This document shows, in pieces, positions 26,279-34,981 of a DNA stretch of 64,000 nt; position 1 is the first letter of the stretch, and the number at the start of each line of letters is the position of its first letter. The position numbers were made by a program, and so were the translations under genes. Source of the DNA: Kumtagia yinganensis (lineage in GTDB: Bacteria; Pseudomonadota; Alphaproteobacteria; Rhizobiales; Rhizobiaceae); NCBI RefSeq assembly GCF_040081985.1, contig NZ_JBEBMH010000013.1:62001-126000 (forward strand), given 5' to 3'. The notes beneath the pieces were generated by a model. It was not told where the DNA came from. It searched no databases and worked only from the letters and a program-made list of their open reading frames with translations.

Positions 26279-26492
26279 GGTCCCCCCTAGATTGTCAGTG
26301 CAGGCCTGGACATTCGCCGAAACGTCTGTCTCCTCCCGCGAATTTTTTTGCCCGGCCGCCGGCATTTTGGAAATCGGGCAGGCTTGCAAGCGGCAACCTA
26401 TCGGCGACCGCGCCCAAAATCGAGCCCCGTTCCTTTGAAAAGTCCGACGCTTTCCCAGCCTTCGTGAACCGGCGAAAGATCACCTTCGGCTC

Positions 26493-26642
26493 TCATGGGC
26501 ACGGCCGCCGTCCGCCGGAATCACAGAGGTTCATGGTCGAGCGGGTCTCCATCGGATCGATGTTGAGGCCGACGGCTCTCGACAGCAGGACACCGAAACA
26601 CAGCGCGAGCAGCAGGACCGCACCAAGACGCACAACGGACAT
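26493..26642 (-). CDS. Small predicted membrane or secreted peptide
   Basis: A 49-codon frame starting MSVVRLGAVLLLALCFGVLL, with a GAGGGA ribosome site 8 bp upstream. The N-terminus is a single hydrophobic helix or signal peptide; the remainder (SRAVGLNIDPMETRS, then two Cys) is hydrophilic. It lies in the gap between the SMP-30 gene and deoB. Good start signals and a coherent hydrophobic helix support it, but its size makes it uncertain. No family was recognised. Confidence 0.5.
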   Translation of the reverse strand: MSVVRLGAVLLLALCFGVLLSRAVGLNIDPMETRSTMNLCDSGGRRPCP

Positions 26643-26895
26643 GTGGCATTCCCTCAGAATTGGACATGCCCTCTTTGCGCCATCGGTCCTGAACCCAAGC
26701 CGGCTGGCCCGTTCAGCCTCGGTTCAAACATCTTTATGAAAAGTTAAATTGAATGTTCCGGACCCGTTTCGCAGCCTCTGCTTTTCAACACCGTTAACGC
26801 AATGGATCAGAGCATGGCGGATTCCCTGCCGCCATTTGCCATTCTTTTCAGCCGGTCCTATGTGTTGCATCCTGTTCCCTCCAGGCCGAAAGACC

Positions 26896-28140
26896 ATGGC
26901 GCGCGCCTTCCTTTTCGTTCTCGACTCCTTCGGCATAGGCGGCGCTCCCGACGCGGCGCGCTTCGGCGACGACGGTTCCGACACGCTTGGACACATCGCA
27001 CTGGCCGCCGCCGCCGGCTCCGCCGACCATCAGGGTCTGCGCCAGGGCCCGCTGGCCTTGCCGGTGATGGCCTCGCTGGGCCTCGGCCAGGCAGCCCGCG
27101 TCGCCACCGACGAAGACCCGTTCGCGGCTTCGGGGATCAAGCTTATGGACGGCGCGTTCCACGGATCGGCGCAGGAACTGTCCAACGGCAAGGACACGAT
27201 CACCGGGCACTGGGAGATCGCCGGCGTGCCGGTGCCCTTCGCATGGGGTTACTTTCCGGAGACCGTTCCCGCCTTCCCGACCGAACTGGTCGAAGCGATC
27301 GTTCGCGAAGGCAATCTTCCCGGCATCCTAGCGAACTGCCAAGCATCGGGAACCGAAGTCATCGAGCGCTTCGGCGGGGAGCATGTGCGCACCGGCAAGC
27401 CGATCTGCTACACGTCGGTCGATTCCGTCATCCAGATCGCCGCGCATGAGCAGCATTTCGGCCTGGAGCGCCTGTACGCCCTTTGCAAGACAGTGCGAAA
27501 ACTGGTCGACCCGCTGAACATCGGCCGCGTCATCGCCCGGCCCTTCGTCGGCGAGACCGTTGCCACCTTTGTGCGTACTCCCAACCGGAAGGATTTTGCC
27601 GTCCCGCCGCCGGAGCCGACCATTCTGGACCGCGTGGTCGCGGCCGGCGGGCGCACGCTCTGCATGGGCAAGATCGGCGACATCTTTACCCATCGCGGCG
27701 TCAGCGAGGCGCGCAAGGCCGCCGGCAATCTGCCCTTGTTCGACAAGACGCTGATTGCCATGGACGACGCTGGCGACGGCGATTTGGTCTTCGCCAATTT
27801 TGTCGATTTCGACACCGAGTTCGGCCATCGCCGCGACGTCGCGGGATATGCGGCCGCCCTTGAGGCTTTCGACCGCCGCCTGCCGGAGGCGCTGGCGAAA
27901 CTCAGGCAAGGCGACCTGCTTTTGCTCACCGCCGACCACGGCTGCGACCCGACCTGGCGCGGCACCGACCATACGCGCGAGCGCGTGCCGATCTTCGGCA
28001 TGATACCCGGCGGCGCGGGCGGCTCGGTCGGCCTCAGAAGCACCTATGCCGACATCGGCGAGACGGTCGCCGCGCATCTCGGCCTTGATAAGGGCGCGCA
28101 CGGCACTTCCTTCGCGGAGACCATAACCAGGCATGCCTGA
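26896..28140 (+). CDS. deoB: Phosphopentomutase
   Basis: A 414-residue enzyme interconverting ribose (or deoxyribose) 1-phosphate and 5-phosphate in nucleoside salvage, in the cytoplasm. Alkaline-phosphatase-superfamily metal motifs are present: FVLDSFGIGGAPDA at the N-terminus, NGKDTITGHWEI around the phosphorylated Thr, and LTADHGCDPTWRGTDHTRE. The ATG at 26896 gives the family N-terminus; the open frame extends 147 bp further upstream without similarity. The 3' end overlaps mutM by 8 bp. Confidence 0.94.
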   Translation: MARAFLFVLDSFGIGGAPDAARFGDDGSDTLGHIALAAAAGSADHQGLRQGPLALPVMASLGLGQAARVATDEDPFAASGIKLMDGAFHGSAQELSNGKDTITGHWEIAGVPVPFAWGYFPETVPAFPTELVEAIVREGNLPGILANCQASGTEVIERFGGEHVRTGKPICYTSVDSVIQIAAHEQHFGLERLYALCKTVRKLVDPLNIGRVIARPFVGETVATFVRTPNRKDFAVPPPEPTILDRVVAAGGRTLCMGKIGDIFTHRGVSEARKAAGNLPLFDKTLIAMDDAGDGDLVFANFVDFDTEFGHRRDVAGYAAALEAFDRRLPEALAKLRQGDLLLLTADHGCDPTWRGTDHTRERVPIFGMIPGGAGGSVGLRSTYADIGETVAAHLGLDKGAHGTSFAETITRHA

Positions 28141-29026
28141 ACTGCCGGAAGTCGAGACGGTGCGGCGCGGCCTGCAGCCGGTCATGGAACGCGCCCGCAT
28201 CGACCGCGTAGAACTTCGCCGCAAGGATTTGCGTTTTCCGTTTCCCGACCGCTTCGCCAAGCGCCTGACCGGTCGGACCATCGCCTCGCTCGGCCGCCGC
28301 GCCAAGTACCTGATCGTCGAGGTCGAGGGCGGGCCGGCGCTGATCTGCCATCTCGGCATGTCCGGCTCCTTCCGCATCGAGCGCGACGCGCAGCCTGCTG
28401 CCGTACCAGGGCAGTTCCAACATGAACGCTCGAAGGCGGCGGCGCATGACCATGTCGTGTTCCATCTCGCCTCGCCCTCCGGAGATATCGCACGAGTCAT
28501 CTTCAACGACCCTCGCCGCTTCGGCTTCATGCTGTTTGCCGAGGACGGGCCGAACAACCATCCGATGCTCGCCGGCCTCGGCCCGGAGCCGACGGGCAAC
28601 GCCCTGGACGGCGCCATGCTGCGCGAACTCCTGGAGGGGCGCGTTGCGCCGCTGAAGGCGGCCCTGCTCGACCAGCGCACCATCGCCGGGCTCGGCAACA
28701 TCTACGTCTGCGAGGCGCTGTGGCGCGCGAAACTTTCGCCAATGCGCGCCGCCGGCACGATATCGGTCAAGGGCAAGCAGGCACTTGCGCGCAGCGACGC
28801 GCTGGCGGAGGCGATCCGCTCGGTGATAGCCGAAGCGATCGGGGCAGGCGGTTCGTCGCTGCGCGACCATATCCAGACGGACGGGTCGCTCGGCTATTTT
28901 CAGCATTCGTTCTCGGTCTACGACCGCGAGGGCGAGCCCTGCCCGCGCCCCGGCTGCCCCGGTCATATCGACCGCGTGGTGCAGTCCGGCCGCTCGACCT
29001 TCTATTGCCGGTCCTGCCAGAAATAG
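28133..29026 (+). CDS. mutM: Formamidopyrimidine-DNA glycosylase
   Basis: A 297-residue base-excision repair enzyme that removes 8-oxoguanine and cleaves the strand. The N-terminal catalytic MPELPEVETVRRGL (Pro2 nucleophile, Glu3) is intact. The H2TH segment has LDQRTIAGLGNIYVCEALW, and the C-terminal zinc finger has four Cys (CPRPGC and CRSC). It overlaps deoB by 8 bp and precedes the enoyl-CoA hydratase gene by 32 bp, an order seen in rhizobia near dnaA. Confidence 0.96.
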   Translation: MPELPEVETVRRGLQPVMERARIDRVELRRKDLRFPFPDRFAKRLTGRTIASLGRRAKYLIVEVEGGPALICHLGMSGSFRIERDAQPAAVPGQFQHERSKAAAHDHVVFHLASPSGDIARVIFNDPRRFGFMLFAEDGPNNHPMLAGLGPEPTGNALDGAMLRELLEGRVAPLKAALLDQRTIAGLGNIYVCEALWRAKLSPMRAAGTISVKGKQALARSDALAEAIRSVIAEAIGAGGSSLRDHIQTDGSLGYFQHSFSVYDREGEPCPRPGCPGHIDRVVQSGRSTFYCRSCQK

Positions 29027-29058
29027 CTTACTCGCTTTGCGCCAACCGGAGAGATCAC

Positions 29059-29832
29059 ATGGCTTATGAAGACATCATCGTGGAAACGCGGAGCAAGGTC
29101 GGCTTGATCACGCTCAACCGTCCCAAGGCGCTGAACGCGCTGAACAGCCAGGTTCTTTCGGAACTGCTTGCTGCCGTGGCCGCGTTCGAGGCGGACCAGA
29201 AGATCGGCGCGCTGGTGCTGACCGGCTCGGAAAAAGCCTTCGCCGCCGGCGCCGACATCAAGGAGATGCAGTCGCGCAGCTACGCGGAGATGTATCTCGC
29301 CGACTTTTTCAGCGGCTGGGAACAGTTCACGCGGCTGCGCAAGCCGATCATCGCGGCGGTCGCGGGTTATGCGCTGGGCGGCGGCTGCGAACTTGCCATG
29401 ATGTGCGACTTCATCATCGCCGCCGAGACGGCGAAGTTCGGCCAGCCGGAAATCACGCTCGGCGTCATGCCGGGCATGGGCGGCTCGCAGCGGCTTACCC
29501 GTTTCGTCGGAAAATCCAAGGCGATGGACATGTGCCTCACCGGCCGCATGATGGATGCCGCCGAGGCGGAGCGTTCCGGCCTCGTGTCGCGCGTCGTGCC
29601 GGCGGGCGAGTTGATCGAGGAAGCGCTGAAGGCCGCGGCCAAGATCGCGGAATTCTCGCTGCCGGCCGTGATGATGACCAAGGAGGCCGTCAACCGCTCC
29701 TACGAGACGACGCTCAGTGAGGGGCTGCGCTTCGAACGGCGCCTGTTCCACTCGCTGTTCGCCTTCGAGGACCAGAAGGAAGGCATGGCTGCCTTCGCGG
29801 AGAAGCGGTCGGCGAATTTCCAGAACCGCTGA
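29059..29832 (+). CDS. Enoyl-CoA hydratase
   Basis: A 257-residue crotonase-fold enzyme hydrating 2-enoyl-CoA in fatty-acid beta-oxidation. The oxyanion-hole motif AFAAGADIKEM, the first catalytic Glu in GGGCELAMMCD and the second in FGQPEITLG are present. The ATG at 29059 has a GGAGAGA site; upstream codons in the same frame lie inside mutM. The mutM/enoyl-CoA hydratase/rpsT/dnaA order is conserved in related genomes, but here an RTX gene is inserted after it. Confidence 0.93.
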   Translation: MAYEDIIVETRSKVGLITLNRPKALNALNSQVLSELLAAVAAFEADQKIGALVLTGSEKAFAAGADIKEMQSRSYAEMYLADFFSGWEQFTRLRKPIIAAVAGYALGGGCELAMMCDFIIAAETAKFGQPEITLGVMPGMGGSQRLTRFVGKSKAMDMCLTGRMMDAAEAERSGLVSRVVPAGELIEEALKAAAKIAEFSLPAVMMTKEAVNRSYETTLSEGLRFERRLFHSLFAFEDQKEGMAAFAEKRSANFQNR

Positions 29833-29901
29833 GAGCTGTCACGGGCATGCCGGGCAGCGGCCTCGAACGATCCCCGAGGCCGCCCCGTTCAATTCAAGCG
29901 G

Positions 29902-31734
29902 CTAAAACACCACAAAATCCGCGTTGGTCAGCGCCAAGCCGGTCGAGAGCGTCGCGAACCGGATTGCGGCTCCAGCGCCCGAGCCGTCGGCGTCGTAGCT
30001 CAGCGCCCCAGTCGCAACATCATAGACGATGCGATGGTCGGTCGTGGTCGCCGCCGCGCCGATGTGGAAGGCATTCGCGGCGAGCGTTCCCGGCGCGCCG
30101 GCGGCGGCAAATATCCGGTCGTCCAGCCGTACCGTATCATCGGCGATGCTGAAGTCGATGATCGTATCGACATTCGTCGCCGCGTCGAGACCGGAACTGA
30201 ACACGAAGCTGTCGGCGCCCGCGCCGCCGGTCAGCACATCGTTGCCGCCATAGCCCCGCAGCGTGTCGCTGCCGCCGCTGCCGTCGATGCCGTTGTCCAA
30301 TGCGTCTCCGGCCAGAGAGTCGCCAAAGCTCGAGCCTAGAATGTTCTCGATGGACCAATAGAAGTCACCGAAAGCGTCGCCGATATTGTTCGACTTATTC
30401 ATCAGGCTGACGACGACGCGCGCCGCCGCATCCGCATATGAGGCGGTGTCGATGTCGGACTCGGTGATCCCCCCGCCGCCATCCAGTTCGTCGGCACCCG
30501 CCCCGCCATTGAGAATGTCGTCGCCTGGCTCGCCGTAGAGGTCATCGTTGCCGCCGCCCCCGACCAGCAGATCGTCTCGGACGCCCCCCCAAAGCCGATT
30601 GAAGCCTTCATCACCATAGAGCGTGTCCGCCCCTATCGTGCCGATGAGGCTTTCGATCGAATCGTATGTATCGCCAGCGGCGCCTCCGGTGTTGAGGGCG
30701 GAATTTGCGAGGCTGGCGGTGATGGCGCTGTGAAAGTCCGCATAGGAGGCGGTGTCCACCTGGTCGCCGCCGTGCAACTGGTCCGCACCGGCGTTTCCAA
30801 TCAGAGTGTCATCGAACCTACCGCCATACAGTTTGTCGTTGCCGGCGCCCCCTTCCAACCTGTCGAGGCCCTCTCCGCCTTCCAGCCGATCGTTGCCGTC
30901 CCTGCCCCGCAGCCAGTCGTTGCCGTCATTGCCAACAAGCAGGTTGGCGCCGGCATTGCCGACCAGGGTATCGCCGAAACTCGATCCGTTGAGACCTTCG
31001 ATCGAATTATACGTATCGCCCTTCGCGGCATTCTGGTTGATCGCCGGGTTCTCGAGACTTGCCACCACGAAGGTGGTTCCATAGTCCGCTATGTCGAATC
31101 CTGCCCCACCGCTGAGATAGTCGTCGCCAAAGTCGCCCTGCGTGCGGTCGCCCTGCAGGATGTCGTCGCCGGCGCCGCCATAAAGTCTGTCGCTTCCCGA
31201 TCCGCCGATCAGGACGTCATCGCCATCATAACCCCTGAGCGAGTGCGTCCTGTATCCGTTGTCGAAGCGATCCGATCCGCCAGCGCCGTCATAGGTCCAC
31301 AACAGCCCGCCGAAGTAAAAGGCAAGCGGGGCAATATTGCCCAGCAGCGCCTGTTCGATCAGGTCGCCGTCCGTCGCGGCGTCGATCGAAAGTCCCGAAA
31401 TCTCCAGCACCAGCGGCCCGGACGGCGGATAGCTGCCGCCGAATACCGTTCCTTCGAGCACGATGCTCATCGCGGTGATGGTGCCGCCATTCGGCGACCC
31501 GCCGGCATAGGTCAGGCCGGTTCCCTCGAAGACGAGGCTCAAGGGGCGCAAGGTAAACTGTCCGGGATCGTCCTCGCTGGAGGCGCCCCAGACAAAGCCG
31601 CTCGAAGTAGCATGGATGAGGCTGCTTCCACCGATCTCGGCGGCGTGGTCGATCTGTTCGAGCGGCGTGAATGCGCTCCAGCCATAGCCGGGCGGAATGC
31701 TGTCGGCGGACACATGCTGGGTAGTCAGAACCAT
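29902..31734 (-). CDS. RTX-type calcium-binding secreted protein
   Basis: A 610-residue acidic protein without an N-terminal signal peptide, as expected for type I secretion. From about residue 170 it has blocks of GGxGxDxLx nonapeptides that bind calcium and fold outside the cell. Three related modules of about 50 residues (each with ASL, GDTY/GDFY, SIE and FGD/GAD) separate the blocks. The C-terminus (residues about 520-610) resembles the secretion-signal region of rhizobial RTX proteins. The N-terminal 165 residues show no known domain. The ATG at 31734 follows GAGGAGG; a TTG at 31752 is possible. No HlyB/HlyD genes adjoin it. Confidence 0.85.
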   Translation of the reverse strand: MVLTTQHVSADSIPPGYGWSAFTPLEQIDHAAEIGGSSLIHATSSGFVWGASSEDDPGQFTLRPLSLVFEGTGLTYAGGSPNGGTITAMSIVLEGTVFGGSYPPSGPLVLEISGLSIDAATDGDLIEQALLGNIAPLAFYFGGLLWTYDGAGGSDRFDNGYRTHSLRGYDGDDVLIGGSGSDRLYGGAGDDILQGDRTQGDFGDDYLSGGAGFDIADYGTTFVVASLENPAINQNAAKGDTYNSIEGLNGSSFGDTLVGNAGANLLVGNDGNDWLRGRDGNDRLEGGEGLDRLEGGAGNDKLYGGRFDDTLIGNAGADQLHGGDQVDTASYADFHSAITASLANSALNTGGAAGDTYDSIESLIGTIGADTLYGDEGFNRLWGGVRDDLLVGGGGNDDLYGEPGDDILNGGAGADELDGGGGITESDIDTASYADAAARVVVSLMNKSNNIGDAFGDFYWSIENILGSSFGDSLAGDALDNGIDGSGGSDTLRGYGGNDVLTGGAGADSFVFSSGLDAATNVDTIIDFSIADDTVRLDDRIFAAAGAPGTLAANAFHIGAAATTTDHRIVYDVATGALSYDADGSGAGAAIRFATLSTGLALTNADFVVF

Positions 31735-32067
31735 CTCGTTCCTCCTCGCCAAAACAGATATCGAGTATATTCTATGGATTATATTTAAAATAACGGAATT
31801 TTATGGCTATATCAATGCGAATTGCAATTCTTCAGTCATCTCTAAAATAACCACCTTGCACTGCACATATCCAATACTTTCCACGCCATGCCTTCGCGGA
31901 GCCACGGACGACGGCGCAGCCTGCAACGCCTGGATCCGTCGCCCGGAAAATGCCGCTGCCGGGGATTTCGCCGGCCGGCGGGACTGAAATCCGCATGCCG
32001 CGAAACGCAGGGAACGCCTAGCGAAAACGTCATTGCTTGTCGCTTCCGAGAACTCTCCGAAACGGCG
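31735..32067. other. Intergenic region, locally AT-rich, upstream of the RTX gene
   Basis: The 330 bp between the RTX start and the rpsT promoter hold no gene. About 100 bp next to the RTX gene (31750-31855) are markedly AT-rich compared with the surroundings, with runs such as TATATTTAAAATAACGG. The leftward RTX promoter probably lies here. The AT-rich patch may mark where the insert joined the core chromosome. Confidence 0.4.
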
Positions 32068-32096
32068 TTGACGGAATGGGAAAGCTCGACTATAAG
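32068..32096 (+). promoter_or_regulatory. Sigma-70-type promoter of rpsT
   Basis: TTGACG (32068-32073), a 17-bp spacer and TATAAG (32091-32096) form a near-consensus housekeeping promoter. Transcription would start near 32103 and leave a leader of about 90 nt before rpsT. Confidence 0.65.
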
Positions 32097-32192
32097 CCGC
32101 GCCAGTCAGGGCGGCCTTTGGCTGCCCGGAATTTTTTGTGCTCAGAACGATCCCGTTCGGGCGCCCACCACTGAAGATACGAAAGAGGCATC

Positions 32193-32459
32193 ATGGCCAA
32201 CACGTCCTCGGCCAAAAAGGCTACGCGCAAGATTGCCCGCCGCGCCGCGATCAACAAGAATCGCCGCTCGCGCGTCCGCACCTTCGTGCGCAAGGTCGAA
32301 GAGGCTCTCGCCGCCGGCGACAAGGCTGCGGCGACAGCGGCGTTCCAGGCGGCCCAGCCCGAACTGATGCGCGCCGCCACCAAGGGCGTGCTGCATCGCA
32401 ACACCGCATCCCGCAAGGTTTCGCGCCTCGCGCAGCGGGTTAAGACGCTTTCCGCCTGA
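32193..32459 (+). CDS. rpsT: 30S ribosomal protein S20
   Basis: An 88-residue, Lys/Arg/Ala-rich ribosomal protein that binds 16S rRNA. It has the family start MANTSSAKKATRK, then INKNRRSRVRTFVRKVEEAL, and the C-terminal GVLHRNTASRKVSRLAQRV. Length is normal. A GAAAGAGG ribosome site precedes the ATG. It has its own promoter and terminator, so it is a single-gene unit just before the dnaA control region. Confidence 0.97.
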   Translation: MANTSSAKKATRKIARRAAINKNRRSRVRTFVRKVEEALAAGDKAAATAAFQAAQPELMRAATKGVLHRNTASRKVSRLAQRVKTLSA

Positions 32460-32490
32460 CGTAAAAACGATCCTTTCCAGGAACGTTCGG

Positions 32491-32517
32491 ACCCGGCCTC
32501 ACGGCCGGGTTTTTGTT
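32491..32517 (+). terminator. Intrinsic terminator of rpsT
   Basis: An 8-bp stem ACCCGGCC / GGCCGGGT with a TCAC loop is followed by TTTTTGTTTG, 31 bp after the rpsT stop codon. Confidence 0.9.
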
Positions 32518-32628
32518 TGTCGTCAAAGCCTTGCCCCTGCTATTCTTGCGCCCGCGGGAAGTGACCCTGCGGCATGCCTGAAACTTGCAGTATAGTATTT
32601 CCTCTGACTAATATTCACCACGTGAAAT

Positions 32629-32641
32629 TGTGACAGTCACA
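32629..32641. promoter_or_regulatory. TGTGAC-A-GTCACA palindrome upstream of dnaA
   Basis: A 13-bp perfect palindrome with a single central base, flanked by AT and AT-rich sequence; a wider AATTGTG...CACAATT pairing exists in another register. It resembles operators of dimeric regulators (CRP/GntR style), but the spacing does not match the standard CRP site. The target may be dnaA, about 630 bp downstream. Confidence 0.4.
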
Positions 32642-32691
32642 CAATTGCCATCAGTGATTTTTCCTTTTCAAATCAATTGCTTGCCCTATGC

Positions 32692-32841
32692 TTATCCACA
32701 GGATTTCCGAAGCCCCGGGGCGGCCCGCCGCGCTTCTGCTCTGTCAAGCAGATTCTTTTAAAATATTTCGTCGGCGCGCTTGTTTGCAGAGTGATTTGGA
32801 TAAGATTTTGAATCACAAGGCATTGGCTTTCCCAATCCACA
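32692..32841. promoter_or_regulatory. DnaA boxes upstream of dnaA
   Basis: A perfect box TTATCCACA lies at 32692-32700. A reverse-strand 8/9 match (TTATCCAAA) lies at 32795-32803, and a weaker CAATCCACA (7/9) at 32833-32841. AT-rich tracts lie between them. This suggests autoregulation of dnaA by DnaA. A replication-origin role is possible but not shown, since chromosomal origins in this group are usually near hemE. Confidence 0.6.
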
Positions 32842-32915
32842 GGATGGGGTCCAGAATCGGAGTTTTCGTTGCCGGCAAACCTTAAAAAACAGTTATTCCG
32901 TCCCTTGCGAGAGTC
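32751..32915. promoter_or_regulatory. Cluster of GANTC sites upstream of dnaA
   Basis: Four GANTC sequences occur in 165 bp: GATTC 32751, GAATC 32810, GAATC 32854 and GAGTC 32911. Chance in DNA of this composition would give roughly one per 300 bp. GANTC is the target of the cell-cycle methyltransferase CcrM in alphaproteobacteria, and methylation influences dnaA transcription in Caulobacter. The rest of the interval to 33267 shows a 6-bp hairpin (CAGGAC-TATT-GTCCTG, 33001-33016) and no gene. Confidence 0.5.
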
Positions 32916-33267
32916 CCCTTTGGTTCGTTAATGTCCGCGCATCGATAAGACGGGCTTACAGCCAACCCAATCCTGACAAAGCGGCGGGATGTGTGTGACG
33001 CAGGACTATTGTCCTGTGCGCGGAAGGTTTGCGTCTTTCGAGCGACAGACGAGTGGGGTTACAGGGCGTCCCAGACGAGTTCACTCCGGTCTTGGCCGGG
33101 GGGAGGTGTTTATTGCCGCCTGGTCGAAGGGCGGCGGTTGGTACGGCCATGGGCCGTGAAGGAAGAAGCGGGCGGTTTGCGCTGCGGCGCGCAGACCATA
33201 CGAGGATTGCCGGCGCGGGAACGGGTGGGGTTCCGTGTACGACAGCGAAGGGAGACGAGGTGGACCT

Positions 33268-34794
33268 ATGCACAGCAGCGTCGAGAAAGAAGCCAAATCC
33301 GGCTTTCTTTTGCCAATGAATCTCATCGGGGAAAACAATATGGCGGCATCCAGCGGCGTGGACGGCGTGTTCGAACGAGTCAAGACGCAGCTGAAGGCCC
33401 GGCTGGGCGGCGAAGTTTATTCTAGCTGGTTCGCCCGCATGAAACTCGCGGAGACGTCCAGGGGGCTTGTGCGCATCTCGGTGCCGACGGCCTTTCTGCG
33501 TTCGTGGATCAACGGCCACTATCTGGACATGGTGCTGGACATCTGGAAGCAGGAAGACCCGGACGTGCTGAAGGTGGAGTTCGTGATCCGCAGCGCGACG
33601 CGCCCCGTGCCGAGCGAGAGCGATGCGCGCGGCCCGCGCAAGGTGGCCCGCCAGACCTTCTCGACCCTGACCGCGGGCACGACAACTCTAAACGTCATGG
33701 ACCGCGATGCCGGCAAACGCGCCCTGCCCGCGGAAGGCGAGGCCAAGACCAGCGTGCTCGGCTCGCCGCTGGATCCGCGCTACACTTTCGAGTCTTTCGT
33801 CGAGGGGCCGTCAAACCGCGTCGCGCTCGCCGCGGCCAAGGCCGTCGCCGAGTCGGTATCTCGCTTCAACCCGCTGTTCCTGCACGCCTCCGTCGGCCTC
33901 GGCAAAACGCATCTGCTGCAGGCGATCGCCGCGGAAGCGGTGCAGCAGAACGGCAAGTCGCGCGTCGTCTATCTGACGGCGGAATATTTCATGTGGCGTT
34001 TCGCCACCGCAATCCGCGACAACAACGCGCTGACGTTGAAGGAGCAGTTGCGCGACATCGATCTCTTGATCATCGACGACATGCAGTTCCTGCAGGGCAA
34101 GTCGATCCAGAACGAGTTCTGCCACCTGATCAACATGCTGCTGGACAGCGCCAAGCAGGTCGTTGTCGCCGCCGACCGTCCGCCGGCGGAGCTGGAATCG
34201 CTGGAGCCGCGCGTCCGCTCGCGTCTGATCGGCGGGGTCGCGCTCGAAATGTCGGCACCCGACTTCGCCATGCGCCTCGGCATGCTGAAGATGCGGCTCG
34301 CGGCGGCAAAAGCTGAAGATCCGGCGGTGGACATCGCCGACGACGTGCTCGACCACATTGCACGCACGGTGACCGGCAGCGGCAGGGAACTCGAAGGCGC
34401 GTTCAACCAGCTTCTCTTCCGCCAGAGTTTCGAACCGAACATTTCGATCGACCAGATCGACGACATTTTGCGCCATATGTACCGGTCGAGCGAGCCGAAG
34501 CGCCCGCGCATCGAGGACATCCAGCGCATCGTGGCGCGCCATTACAATGTGTCGAAGACCGAACTCCTGTCCAATCGGCGCACGCGCACCATCGTCAAGC
34601 CGCGGCAGATCGCCATGTATCTCGCCAAAGTCATGACGCCCCGTTCATTGCCGGAAATCGGACGGCGGTTCGGCGGCCGTGACCATACCACCGTGCTGCA
34701 CGCGGTGCGCAAGATCGAGGACCTGTCCGGCAACGACAACTCGCTGGCTCAGGAACTGGAGCTGCTCAGGCGGCTGATCAGCGACCAGGCGTGA
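33268..34794 (+). CDS. dnaA: Chromosomal replication initiator protein DnaA
   Basis: A 508-residue AAA+ initiator that binds DnaA boxes and opens the origin. The N-terminal domain I (FERVKTQLKARLGGEVYSSWF) is followed by a linker, then Walker A GLGKTH (about residue 210), Walker B LIIDDMQFLQGK, sensor regions, and the domain IV helix-turn-helix signature RRFGGRDHTTVLHAVRKI. The ATG at 33268 is chosen for the GAGG-rich site upstream; 33235 and an internal ATG (MAASSG) are alternatives. Upstream DnaA boxes suggest autoregulation. Confidence 0.96.
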   Translation: MHSSVEKEAKSGFLLPMNLIGENNMAASSGVDGVFERVKTQLKARLGGEVYSSWFARMKLAETSRGLVRISVPTAFLRSWINGHYLDMVLDIWKQEDPDVLKVEFVIRSATRPVPSESDARGPRKVARQTFSTLTAGTTTLNVMDRDAGKRALPAEGEAKTSVLGSPLDPRYTFESFVEGPSNRVALAAAKAVAESVSRFNPLFLHASVGLGKTHLLQAIAAEAVQQNGKSRVVYLTAEYFMWRFATAIRDNNALTLKEQLRDIDLLIIDDMQFLQGKSIQNEFCHLINMLLDSAKQVVVAADRPPAELESLEPRVRSRLIGGVALEMSAPDFAMRLGMLKMRLAAAKAEDPAVDIADDVLDHIARTVTGSGRELEGAFNQLLFRQSFEPNISIDQIDDILRHMYRSSEPKRPRIEDIQRIVARHYNVSKTELLSNRRTRTIVKPRQIAMYLAKVMTPRSLPEIGRRFGGRDHTTVLHAVRKIEDLSGNDNSLAQELELLRRLISDQA

Positions 34795-34864
34795 CCGGCA
34801 GGGCCGGCCAACCCGGCAAAGGTTTTCCACAGCGCCCGCGGATCGGCCATCCTGCCGGTTCGCG

Positions 34865-34886
34865 GGCTTGCCTTTGCAAGCCTTTT
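34865..34886 (+). terminator. Intrinsic terminator of dnaA
   Basis: A 7-bp stem GGCTTGC / GCAAGCC with a CTTT loop is followed by TTTTG, about 70 bp after the dnaA stop. It separates dnaA from dnaN. Confidence 0.75.
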
Positions 34887-34981
34887 GCTGTCAGTTTGAG
34901 GCAGATTCCCGCCGAAGTCGGGTGGCGCGGGTGATATTTCCACCGACGTTTCGTGTATAGAAAATTCGAGCCTGTTTCGTC

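Noticed and set aside
32520..33267. Chromosomal replication origin next to dnaA
   Set aside because: DnaA boxes are few, and origins in this group are usually near hemE. The boxes are explained by dnaA autoregulation; marker-frequency data would decide.
32991..33425. Plus-strand frame covering the dnaA leader
   Set aside because: The translation is low-complexity Arg/Gly-rich text with no domain, and it runs into dnaA in another frame; a leader RNA is a better reading.
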